A DNA stretch of 64,000 nucleotides from Saccharum officinarum. Lineage: Eukaryota; Streptophyta; Magnoliopsida; Poales; Poaceae. The notes under the pieces are model-generated. The model made no database searches. It saw only the letters and a list, made by a program, of their open reading frames with translations, and was not told the origin of the DNA. Position numbers and translations under genes: made by a program. This document shows positions 21,842 to 31,072 of this stretch, one piece after another (the first letter of the stretch is position 1; every line of letters begins with the position of its first letter). Location: positions 70,759,394 through 70,823,393 of the forward strand of contig CM036201.1 of assembly GCA_020631735.1 (NCBI GenBank), in the 5' to 3' direction.

Positions 21842-22000
21842 CACTACTGCCATCTACATGTTCCCTACCATTTTTTCTTTCCCTAGGAAAATAAAAGTTT
21901 CATAGGGAATATTTTTCCCTAGGGTAATAATGGACAACTGTAGGGGAATCCAGCTTTCCCTAGGAATCTAATAGTTTCATAGGGACGAATCGTACCATAA
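21842..22000 (+). mobile_element. Possible CACTA-type terminus with subterminal repeats
   Basis: Begins CACTACTGCC and is followed by closely spaced repeats built on TCCCTAGG and CATAGGGA, in both orientations, as in the subterminal regions of CACTA transposons. No matching opposite end is seen and the first bases agree with the CACTA end at 30233 only over CACTACT, so it would be a different family. Confidence 0.35.
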
Positions 22001-22931
22001 GGAAAGTGAGTGGCGTGGGTTGAAAAAATTTTGGTTGGCCGCAAAAACCTTACTGCCATTCATGCTAAAAATTTTCGTGTCTACTATGTTAAAGCAAACT
22101 TCATCTCTACCTCCCCCATGTTCTCTCCCATTCCTTTCTCAGCTTGTACCATGTCCTTGTTGTTAAGCCAGAGAAGCCGAGCTGCAGTGGCGACGCTATC
22201 GAGGAGTGGCAGAGCCAATGCGGTGAGGGCCGAGTTGCGGCGATGAGCCAACGACATCGCGCGGGCTGTGGGTCGAGGAACAGCAGTGGCATCATGCGGG
22301 CAAGTAGCTTGGAAGCTGCCTGCGATGGCATCATCACTCAGGCATCACAGGGACCAAGTGGAGGCGGTGTCATGTAGGACGAGGGATAGCGGGTCAGTGG
22401 CAGAGGTGGCAGCGTCGTGTGAGTCGAGCAGCTATTGCCATGGCGCCGTCGGGCACGTGGAACAGTGGACATGGCGGCGAGCTCCGTGGCACCGTCGGGC
22501 AGGAGCAGGGGAGGCCATGTGCGTGCGCAGAGTGGCAGAGATGGTGTGCAAGGCTACACGCCATCAGGCTGCTCGGTTTCTATTTCTTCCTTCTTGCACC
22601 TATGCTTGTATACAAGTATACTTATACATGTATACCACCTTAGGGTGGGTCCACTAGGTCAACCCTATGTGGTTAGCCATGGTAGGGTACTTGGCACACA
22701 CATCAAACAACTTGCTTTTGTAAAGGTTGGTTAATTAATCATTAACAAATCATGAGAACCAATAAGAAGCAACTCATAGGTTTGAATTAATGCACATGCT
22801 CGCACATCTATTGGGGTTCACCTAGTGCATCTAGGGTTAGTCTCGTAGCATGTACACTCAGCAGGCAAGGTTTTTGAGAAAGTTTTTGAAAGTTGGGATT
22901 TTTTGGCACTGGAATTTTCTGGGTTGTTATA
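22001..22931 (-). repeat. Probable 3' LTR part of a gypsy element (minus)
   Basis: Lies directly beyond a polypurine-like GGGGGAG and the end of a gypsy pol on the minus strand. The boundary at 22931 reads TATAACAACCCAG in element direction, probably TGTAACAACCC with one G-to-A change. A GC-rich stretch at about 22150-22560 resembles the LTR cores elsewhere. The left limit is unknown; frames in 22107-22734 look like chance. Confidence 0.45.
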
Positions 22932-22945
22932 GTGCTCCCCCATCA

Positions 22946-23616
22946 GAGGGATGTCATTCTGAGATTTAAGGTCTCACATACCTATCGAATAGGTAGGGGT
23001 ACTTGGCTTGAAGCTCGGACTATTTCTCCCAGGTAGCTTCCCTTTGATTGCTCCATAATACCATGTAGAAGGGGATGGCTGTGCTTCTTGTCACTTTGAC
23101 TGCTCTGTCAACTATCTGCACCGCGCGTTCCTTGTACTATATTGTGTCCTGGATATCTAGTGCTTCTGTTGGTACCTACTGATCTGGCAGTTTCAAGCAC
23201 TTGCGTAGCTGTGACATTTGGAATACGGGGTGACACCTGATAGTTCTTCTTTTAGCAGTAGACCATAGGCCAGCTTGCCAACTCTCTGGCTGGCCCCATA
23301 TTTCTTGGTGCCAGCTTGCCTCTCACATGAAATCTGGCAGTGCCTCGAAGTGGGGAGACTTTGAGGTAGACATAATATCCCACCTCGAACTCAAGGTCTC
23401 TCCATTGGTTATCCACATAATTTTTCTAATGGATTTGGTGACTCTCAAGTTCTCTCGCACTTGGATGACTCCTTCTTTGGCCTCCTTGATAACTGCAGGA
23501 CCAAAGGATGATCTTTCTCCTACTTCTGACCACATTAGCGGGGTACGGCACTTGCTTCTGTAGATGGCCTCAAAAGGTTCAAATTTTAAGTGAATTTTAT
23601 CATGATGAAAACACAA
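22946..23616 (-). pseudogene. 3' end of a chromovirus pol (integrase C-terminus), minus
   Basis: On the minus strand 23616-23323 reads EPFEAIYRSKCRTPLMWSE, then GPAVIKEAKEG and QVRENLRV. This corresponds to the [16 protein letters not shown] and [18 protein letters not shown] segment of copy 2. Downstream is a degraded tail with a fragment resembling the [11 protein letters not shown] region and an end near YPYLFDRY. The frame is broken in several places. The upstream part of the element is missing: homology stops at about 23616, next to GGTGTTACAAGG, which could be the edge of another LTR. Confidence 0.65.
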
Positions 23617-24813
23617 GGTGTTACAAGGAGGCCGGTTCCTATAATATTCTCCAAGCTTTCTTAGCCACCAAAGCTAGATTGAGCAGCTCCATGTCTCAAA
23701 AGCCCAGGCCACTGATAGATTTAGGCTTGATCCTTAGGATTCAACAGCTCCATGTCCCTCAACTTTTTGATCATGTCCTCATTCATTGAATTATTTTTTA
23801 GAAATGCCAGGCATAGGTAGTTTAGGTTCAAATTTAAGGGTTGTTAAATTATCTTTCATAGTGTTTGGGGTAGGTAGCTTAGAATCTAATTTATGGGTTT
23901 GTTTTAATGTATCTATTATAATCATATACATGGGTAATGTAGATGTAAGAACTTTTAGAATTCTTTTTTTTTCCTAGTGGGTCTCAAGAGGACTAACGTG
24001 GAACCTTTGATGGAGATCTCCGATTAGTATCATTAATATTTTATGCATGACAATTGTAAAAAAAAGGAAAATATAATGTGGACAGTGATGTACATAACAT
24101 GAAACAAATCAAAACAAGTACAGATAGTTGGACAAGCATAGAATTTTCCCTTAATATTACCATCATTGTGGAGTACATTATTTAAGTTAACAATGTTGGT
24201 TTTAAGACCATCGTCATATATGGCCTTGAGAAGATTGCACAGATTATGCATCATTGGCTGGATGGGCAGTTGATCACTTGCAATCATGCTTGTAGCATAT
24301 GGCCAGACACCACGGAAGTGCGTCGTAACATTTATTTGGCTGTTCACGGCAGCAAAAGACATTTCTATTGCTTTTGTGCTTCAAGACACATGTTTCTCCA
24401 TCTCCAGTGAGGCTAAAAGCAGCTTGCCCCCTTGCAGTTCCAACATGGATGTCCTCGTGAGGACGACCTGATAGATTATGCATTCATGAGGATGTAGTAT
24501 ATATTTGCATATCAAGAACCGATTAAAAGATAAGGAGTAGCGGCAGATGCTGAGACACTTACATTGCACAAGGAATACAAAGAGAAGCAATATAACTACG
24601 AAGGCTCTGCACCTGTCACTCATATTCATGATTTACCATCAATGATCTGACCGTATACTTACACCATCATACGGTACAATTCAACTGAAGCTGAAATCAT
24701 AGTGTGGTTTTGTTAATAGTTTCTTTAGTTGTTGATTGTTATATATTTGTTCATCCTTCAATTTCAGACGCTCTGTAATTTTGGTGTCACATCCAAACTC
24801 CAAAATCAAAAGT
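23617..24813. other. Unassigned sequence left of the solo LTR
   Basis: AT-rich. On the minus strand 24629-24033 has several open stretches in different frames (for example LELQGGKLLLASLEMEKHVS and MSFAAVNSQINVTTHFRG) that could be a decayed gene or transposon fragment. I recognise no family. The sequence resumes at 27555 after the solo LTR, so both sides formed one continuous stretch before that insertion. Confidence 0.35.
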
Positions 24814-25124
24814 TGTCACACCCATTTATCGACCAAATGGAATGCATACCCTTATGTGTGCCCAGAGATCAATCACACATAAGTTAACAAATTATAAAGG
24901 ATGTATCATCACAAATGTTATTACATCACGATTAATAACACATAGTCTTTACAATAATATAGCGGAAGTAAAATATAAAAAACTCTCGTGGTAGCTCCAA
25001 TCACAGACACATTGACTGGTTGACAGCAAGTCTAGTAATCTTCCGGAAAGTAGAAGTAGTCACTACTTGCACCATCTGTTACCCATCCGGGATTTTTATC
25101 CAAGTAAGAAAAATAAACAAGCGT

Positions 25125-25141
25125 AAGTACATCTCGTACTC
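25125..25141 (-). promoter_or_regulatory. Conserved LTR hairpin (solo LTR)
   Basis: In element direction GAGTAC, loop GAGAT, GTACTT: 6-bp stem with a closing G-U pair, 311 bp before the LTR end. Confidence 0.55.
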
Positions 25142-25355
25142 AACAAATGTAACATGGGGTTCATGAGGCTCAAAGGCATAACATAGGTTTATCAGCATTT
25201 AGCTTTTATTTAGCATTAATTCAGTATATCAATGATATCAAAGTGTCTCAATATAAACAATAAACATATGATCCATGTGAAATGATTAACGAATAGCAAA
25301 AACATATTCATTATTAATGATCCACTATTCCATAAGGGTCCAAGGCCACTCGTGA

Positions 25356-25396
25356 CCGTGAGCACGGCTGTTATAACAGTTTTACACTCTGCAGAG
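25356..25396 (-). promoter_or_regulatory. Triple palindrome block in LTR (solo LTR)
   Basis: In element direction CTCTGCAGAG, seven bases, CTGTTATAACAG, CCGTGCTCACGG, with the last two abutting as in copies 1 and 2. Confidence 0.6.
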
Positions 25397-26990
25397 GTTG
25401 TACACTTTCACTGTGAGTCGTGATTTACCCTTTCGCCCGAGGTAGCTAATCTCTTGACCCACTTCCAAGGAAGGTCGGCAGGGTTCACTATGAAGTCTTT
25501 CGAAGGTTCGTCTAACAAGTTAGGGCCATTAGATTTCACTCGGCAAACAGATGTAGAGCCCCCCTTCCTGATGGCACAATAACACGCAGCCTATACACAT
25601 GAGGACAGAGGCCGCACTATACCCGATTCGTCAAGCCATTCTTACGCTATGAAGGAATACCTCTAACAAGCTAGAAAAGGTCCTTCTATATGACTAAAGC
25701 CAGAGCCATTTTAGCCCTCACAGTTGTACTGTAAATCCCGGATTTTCGCTTATAGATGAGTCCTTATGGAGAGTAACAAGAGCACCAAAGTAACCCCATG
25801 CTCTAGTACCCTTAAACAGTATTAAAATCATCTTTTAATGTTTATTGCATATTCCATTAGTCAAATTACATGATCATAGTTCATGTTGAGCACTAGCAAT
25901 ACTAATCCATGCAGTATAATAGGTATCAAGGAATAAGATCAATACTAAGTCATCCTTATCAAGGAATATATGCATAATGATATTATTTGCTTAATATGAA
26001 TAGGACAACAAGGATAATCCCATGCTATACTTGCCTTGCTCAAACTGGTCCTGGTGATCTTGTTCGTAGTAAAACTCTTGATCTCCAACGAATTGCTCAC
26101 CGTCTATACTCGATCAACAATAGCAACAACATTCATCCAGAGGCAATCATGCATAGACAAACAAGACTATAATTAGAACAATATACCAACAGTAAGAAAA
26201 TAAGATAAAAAGTCTTTAAAACGAATCTACAACTCGCTAGGATCACACAGACGCGAAGATCACGAAAATCGGAGCTAAAACGACAAAGTTATGAATTTCC
26301 AAAGATTTCCTATAGAAAAATGAATACTTTAATTAAAAACTCGAAAATAAATTAATCCAAACCTACTGTACAGTTGTATAGTTACATAGAGCTCGCAAAT
26401 ATGAATCTAACGCAATTTGAATGGACCAAATCGGAGTTAAAACGAAGATTCTACGACTAAAACAAATTAAATGGCAAAACTGTAAATATCAGAAAGCGTA
26501 TTTTTCTTTTCCGAAACGAATTACGTTTTCATTTAATCAAAACGTATTTTCCGGTTTACGCTTTGGACCGCGGGTTCGATAACACAAAAGTTTAGGGTCT
26601 CTTTTACAAAAGTTCACGCGAACCGGTATCATTAAATAAGATCCGTCTGATTCAAAACGGACGGCCGAGATTGGATCGGGGAGAGAGAAAGAGAGCGGCC
26701 GGCGGCCACAGTAACCCCGACGGCGGCGCCATGGCCGGATGGAGCCCGAGCTCGCCGGAGCTTGTGAAGAGGACCATCCCGAGCACCAATCGCCAAACCG
26801 AAAGTACCAAAAGAAAGAGCGTATCATCGTGACCTTACCCCGCGCGAGAACGAAGCTGGAGAGCAACCGAAGGGTGGCGGCTAGCTCGGCAAGGCGGCGG
26901 TGGAGACGGAGCTTCGACGGTGGCCTTCCCGGGATGTCGAGGCTAGGGTTTTAGGGGCTCAATGAGAAGCGGGGAGGCACGGGGTTCCGT

Positions 26991-26997
26991 TTTATAG
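26991..26997 (-). promoter_or_regulatory. TATA box of solo LTR
   Basis: TATAAAA on the minus strand, 552 bp from the LTR start, close to the position of TATAAATA in copy 2. A lone LTR with an intact promoter could still read out leftward. Confidence 0.6.
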
Positions 26998-27857
26998 CCC
27001 GGAGGCGTCACCGGTTATGGAAAGGAGAAAGATTTCGAAGGGGATTCGGATCACCGAATCGGTGAAGAAGGGGAAGGCGGTGTTCGACCGGAGGAAGAAG
27101 AAAGGAAGGTGAAGACAGTCGCTGACAGGCGGGACCCACATGTCGGCGACTCAGAAGAAAAACGGGGCGGCGGCTGGCTTAGCAGGCCGCGTGCGCTGGC
27201 TTGGGCTCGGCCCAGGAGAAGGAGGCCGGCCGGGAGGGAGGGAAGAGCGGCCGCACGCACTGGGCCGTGAAGAAAACCGGCCCGAGAGCAGAGAGAGAAT
27301 AAGAAATCCTTTTCCAATTTTTCAAATTCATTTTTCAAATGATTTTCAAATCAAATTTGAATTTGATTTTAAACCACTCAACACAAAATTTCAAATGCAG
27401 CAGCATGAATGCTCAATCATGTTTCTACCCTTATATTTGATTTTTACATTTATAAAAATTATTATCATTCTAAGTTTGCATGCTCACAAAAATATACAAA
27501 AATCATATTTCTCCTATTTTTCTTCTTTTCAAAATTTTAGGGTGTTACAAAAGTCCACTATTATTGCTACTATACATGACTTAGGTTACACATGTTATGT
27601 ACCTGCATCTCATTTGTACAGTATTAATGCTATGCCATGGACTCCAAATATAGCTATACGAACCGGCTTCATCAATATGTTTCTGTTTCGTCGTTTCCTT
27701 TCCATTGTTTCCTATCCTGAAAGCTTCAATTTCGTTGTCTGCATCTTCGTTGTACATATCCATATTGGTATTACATGGGCATAACCATTGGCCTCAACTG
27801 TTTGAGTTGGTATTTTTGGATTATCCCTTATATTGTTAGTGATTTGTTAAGCTTAGA

Positions 27858-29455
27858 ATGGATCGGCTGGATGAAGAGTCAAGGGAAAAAATGGCCGCCT
27901 ATGCAGGTTTGTCATTTGAAGAATGCTAACAGACTCATGATCTTGAAAAGATACATAAAAGGTTAGGTTAATACAAAGATCTACACATGGTCAAACCACC
28001 TGGTGCTCAGCTCACTCTTATAGTATCTGCGCGAAGTGCAGGAGTTCTGGCTAGTATGGATTGTATTTCTGCTGTTATGCAGTGGTTGCTTGTAAAACAA
28101 ATAAACTGATGCATTGCTCAATCAGGTCTGAAGGTGAATCCAGCTAGGCCAATTGACAAGCTTCCATACAAGGTTGGTTCTGGGATGTTTTGAAAGAATA
28201 TTTGACAAAGCTGGTATGTCCGACTCTTTACTTTCCTTGTCTTCTACTTAAATGGTGCACTTTAGGTAATCTTTTTTTTGTCTAATTGTATGCTGCTATG
28301 TGATATGATCTTTGTTGTGTTGATTATATATATCTGTCTTGCGGCATCATATAGAAGAGCTGCTTGTAATGTCAGTGAAATAAGTCTACAAATTAAGCTA
28401 TGATTATATCATTTGAGCCAAAAACTTGTAAAGATCGTATATTAAAAATGGGTTTTTTGCAGCTGGCTTACTAATCATCTTTGGAGGGGGCGGGGGGGGG
28501 GGATATTTTGTGAAAAACTTGCCCATGGTTTTAGGCGATATTTTTCTTACAATTGTTCAAAAGTAGCTATATTTTTTTACATTTTGCTCAATGATGATGT
28601 CTTATGATCTCTCAGATTTATTTCAGATTTTATACATGACTTCTCTCTTGTATCAAACATGAACTCTTTAATACAATGTGTATTGTGGTCTATTTTACAT
28701 CAGGCCAGATTATGGTTAAAGACTTACTGTAAGTCAGCATATCATATGCCATTCTTCAATTTGCTATTATGTACAAGTTCCATCTGTATTTCTTTGATTT
28801 CACCCTCATTGCAAATGAATTGGATCAAGTCCTAAAGTTCGGTTCAGATAGAGCAAAGCAGCATGATTCATACCAACTACTGGCTGCTCTTGCCACATAT
28901 TCTTTTTATCACTTCTCTTTTGCCAGTTTCATTTCTGGATAATATATACGAAATCATGGACTGTTAACTTTGGGGGGCGCTTTCTCAAGAACAATGCTAA
29001 CAAGTGGTAGGCCACCCCAATCCAGCATTGTCCTCTCATTCTTCTCAACATCTACTTTAACGTGCTGATTTGAATATTTGTTAGGCCAGTTCTTTCTTCA
29101 TGTGTTGGCTGATTGATTATTGGTTTATTTGACAGCTCAATGAATTAATATTGAAAGGAGGTCCAGAGTCCTGTCACCAACAGTAAGGTGAGCATCTATC
29201 TACTAATGCTGGTAAAGTTTTATGATGTTGCAAGTGTTGAGTTTCAGATGATATACATATTTATATTGGCGTGAGAGGCCATAAATCTACCATGACAGCT
29301 CTTTTGATCTAAGAGTCCTTAGTCTGAAACTGATGCATATGCAATTTGGACCGTTTCCATTGAGCAGGAGGATGCACTTTGAGAAGAGCGCTTAGATCGA
29401 CTCTTTGGAAGGATGAACGGAATCAAGAATTCTGCAATGGCAATGAAACTTTGAT
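27858..29455 (+). pseudogene. Decayed multi-exon gene fragment inside the CACTA region
   Basis: One frame from 27858 to about 28190 reads a peptide-like sequence (MDRLDEESREKMAAYAGLSF, later KPPGAQLTLIVSARSAGV and KVNPARPIDKLPYKVGSG) broken only by a few stops. Further coding-like blocks follow plausible AG acceptors: after TTTGACAG near 29135 (LNELILKGGPESCHQQ) and after GAGCAG near 29368, ending near 29455 (ERLDRLFGRMNGIKNSAMAM, then a stop). Introns, several stops and a 3'-UTR-like tail suggest a host gene piece carried by the transposon or one that the transposon landed beside. I do not recognise the product. Confidence 0.4.
28200..29120 (+). other. Intron-like AT-rich stretch
   Basis: Between coding-like blocks of the fragment above. 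AT-rich, with a run of G near 28487-28502 and a TTTTTTGCAG acceptor-like site near 28463. No ORF or repeat of note. Confidence 0.3.
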
Positions 29456-29649
29456 GATTTGTGCTAAGAGTCCTTAGTCTAATTGTTCATTTCTACAAGT
29501 CTAGAATGCAGTTTTGACGACCTTGCTGTTACATTATTGAACTATGAAGCTTTTTTATTTTATTATTGTAACTATTGAACGTGGGTGATCAAAGTTATTA
29601 ATATAATTGTCCTTTATTGGATTTTGTAATTTTATGAATTTCTGTGCCG

Positions 29650-30233
29650 CAAGTCTTTATTATTCAGCAAATGAAAGCAGATGCAATATAAAATAGCAGC
29701 AAACCTAATGTTGATGCAATAGTTTGAAGTGCATCGGACCTAATGTCGATGCAATGGGTTGTATTGCACCAAACCTAATGTTGATGCAATAGGTTTTATT
29801 GCACTGAACCTAATGTCGATGCAAAATGGTCTATTGCATCGAAAGTTAGCCGTTGCAATAGAAATTCTTATTGCATTAAATTTATTAGATGTATTACATC
29901 TACATGATTTTGATGCAATAGCCTTTTTGCATCTCTCTATCTTGATGCAAGAGACATCTATGGCTGATGCAATAGCGACCTCGCACCAAAACAATTTTGA
30001 TGCAATAACCCTTTTGCATCTCTTTATTTTGATGCAAGAGGCAATGGATGGCTGATGCAATAGCAAACTCTCGCATCGGTCACAGCAAACCGATGTGACA
30101 AGGCTATTGCATGTAGAGCTATTGCATTGGTTGGCATCAAATGTGAAATTGATGCAGTACCAAGCTATCGCATCAATTTTGACCTTATTACATCAAAAAT
30201 TTACTGGTGCAACTCGGTCAAAAATTAGTAGTG
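29650..30233. repeat. CACTA subterminal repeats (GATGCAA / TTGCATC)
   Basis: More than 20 copies of GATGCAA or its reverse complement TTGCATC and close variants in under 600 bp, often as GATGCAATAG, arranged as direct and inverted pairs. In CACTA elements such repeats bind the transposase. The end TAGTAGTG closes the array. Confidence 0.65.
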
Positions 30234-30236
30234 ACA

Positions 30237-30889
30237 AGTTGCCTTAGGCAATTTGGGTATCTTTTTCTTCAACTGCCTTTGCCTGTTGGGCCACCATAGA
30301 TGTCCCATCGTTGGCCCACGGCCCAGGGTTGCCGCTGAGTAGGAATTCTCCTAGGTCTCGAGGCCTCTGCTCGGGAAGCCTTCACCGCCACCGACCGGGC
30401 CTAGGCATCCGCCCGTGCCACATGAACCTTCACCCTCAACAGTGTTCCTCATGACCTTCATCACCACTTCGGGACCTTCGCCTCTACCACGTCCTAGTGC
30501 CTCTGCCGTGGCTCCTCGGCCTTCGCCCTGACTAGCCAACCGAGCGGAGGCGTCTATCTCCTTCTGTCCTGCACATGGTTCATAAAGACTTGTTAGCTGT
30601 TAGTTCTTTGAGTTCTAACCTCCCTGACTCAAGACCTGTCCCAACAGTTCCCCCTTTGAGGGCATGGTTTGATGCTGGCGGGCCTTGCCTTTAAAACCTA
30701 GTCTCCAGGTTCTGAGGCGCGGAGGCTCCTGCGTAGCCGAAGGCCTCCCCCTTCCCCTTAGATCACCCGGATCAGACCGTTGCATTGGTGACGTGTCACT
30801 TTTTGATTTGTTGCGGTGGCTCTGGAACCAACGTGTTTTTGAATGGATGTGACCGTTGGTCCTGGAAGGTGAAGGGTCAGGGCAGGGGC
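30237..30889 (+). other. Sequence upstream of the accessory gene
   Basis: GC-richer, with many CTTCGCC/CTTCGG phrases that continue into the accessory gene region. No ORF of note. It may include part of the Tat 3' LTR or the promoter region of the accessory gene. Confidence 0.35.
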
Positions 30890-30896
30890 TATATAA
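30890..30896 (+). promoter_or_regulatory. TATA box of the Tat accessory gene
   Basis: TATATAA in the context GGGGCTATATAAGGCGGCGG, about 190 bp before the first coding block of the antisense accessory gene and on its strand. It suggests that this gene is transcribed separately from the element, against the direction of pol. Confidence 0.6.
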
Positions 30897-31072
30897 GGCG
30901 GCGGTAGGTGGAGGCTCCCCCCATCCTTATCACAGCTATCGCTTTCATTGTTGTCACCTTTTGTGCTCTTAGTGCTTAGGTCTCACTTAGTTGGTGCCAG
31001 CCTTCGTTTAGTTGGCGCCTTCCGTCGCCTAGTTGGTGTCTGCCTTCACCTCCTTTTCTTTGCCTCTAAGTC

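Larger units (their letters stand above)
24814..27549 (-). mobile_element. Solo LTR of a Tekay-lineage element (minus), TSD AAAGT
   Basis: 2,736 bp. In element direction it starts TGTAACACCC at 27549 and ends GGGTGTGACA at 24814. It is flanked by a perfect 5-bp duplication AAAGT (24809-24813 and 27550-27554), and no internal sequence is present. This is the product of recombination between the two LTRs of an element. It is related to the LTRs of copies 1 and 2 and carries a TATA box (26991), GC-rich core (26640-27290), triple palindrome block (25356-25396) and hairpin (25125-25141). ORFs inside it are LTR-derived. Confidence 0.93.
27555..30233 (+). mobile_element. CACTA DNA transposon, 3' part with terminal TAGTAGTG
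   Basis: The right end at 30233 (reverse complement CACTACTAATTTTTGACC) has the CACTA signature. It is preceded by about 550 bp of dense GATGCAA/TTGCATC repeats, as in CACTA subterminal regions. ACA at 30234-30236 is the candidate 3-bp target copy. The matching left end was not found, so the left limit given here is only the end of the solo LTR; the element may extend further left, with the solo LTR nested in it. No transposase was recognised. Confidence 0.6.

Noticed and set aside
22107..22734. Several overlapping frames in a GC-rich stretch
   Set aside because: Frames overlap in all phases on both strands and the position fits a GC-rich LTR core.
26537..27784. Frames up to 214 codons in and beside the solo LTR
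   Set aside because: They span the LTR core and cross the LTR boundary and target duplication into unrelated flank, so they cannot be genes.
28487..28502. Long G-run in an intron-like stretch
   Set aside because: A simple low-complexity run, with no repeat structure or G-quadruplex pattern of spaced G tracts beyond it.
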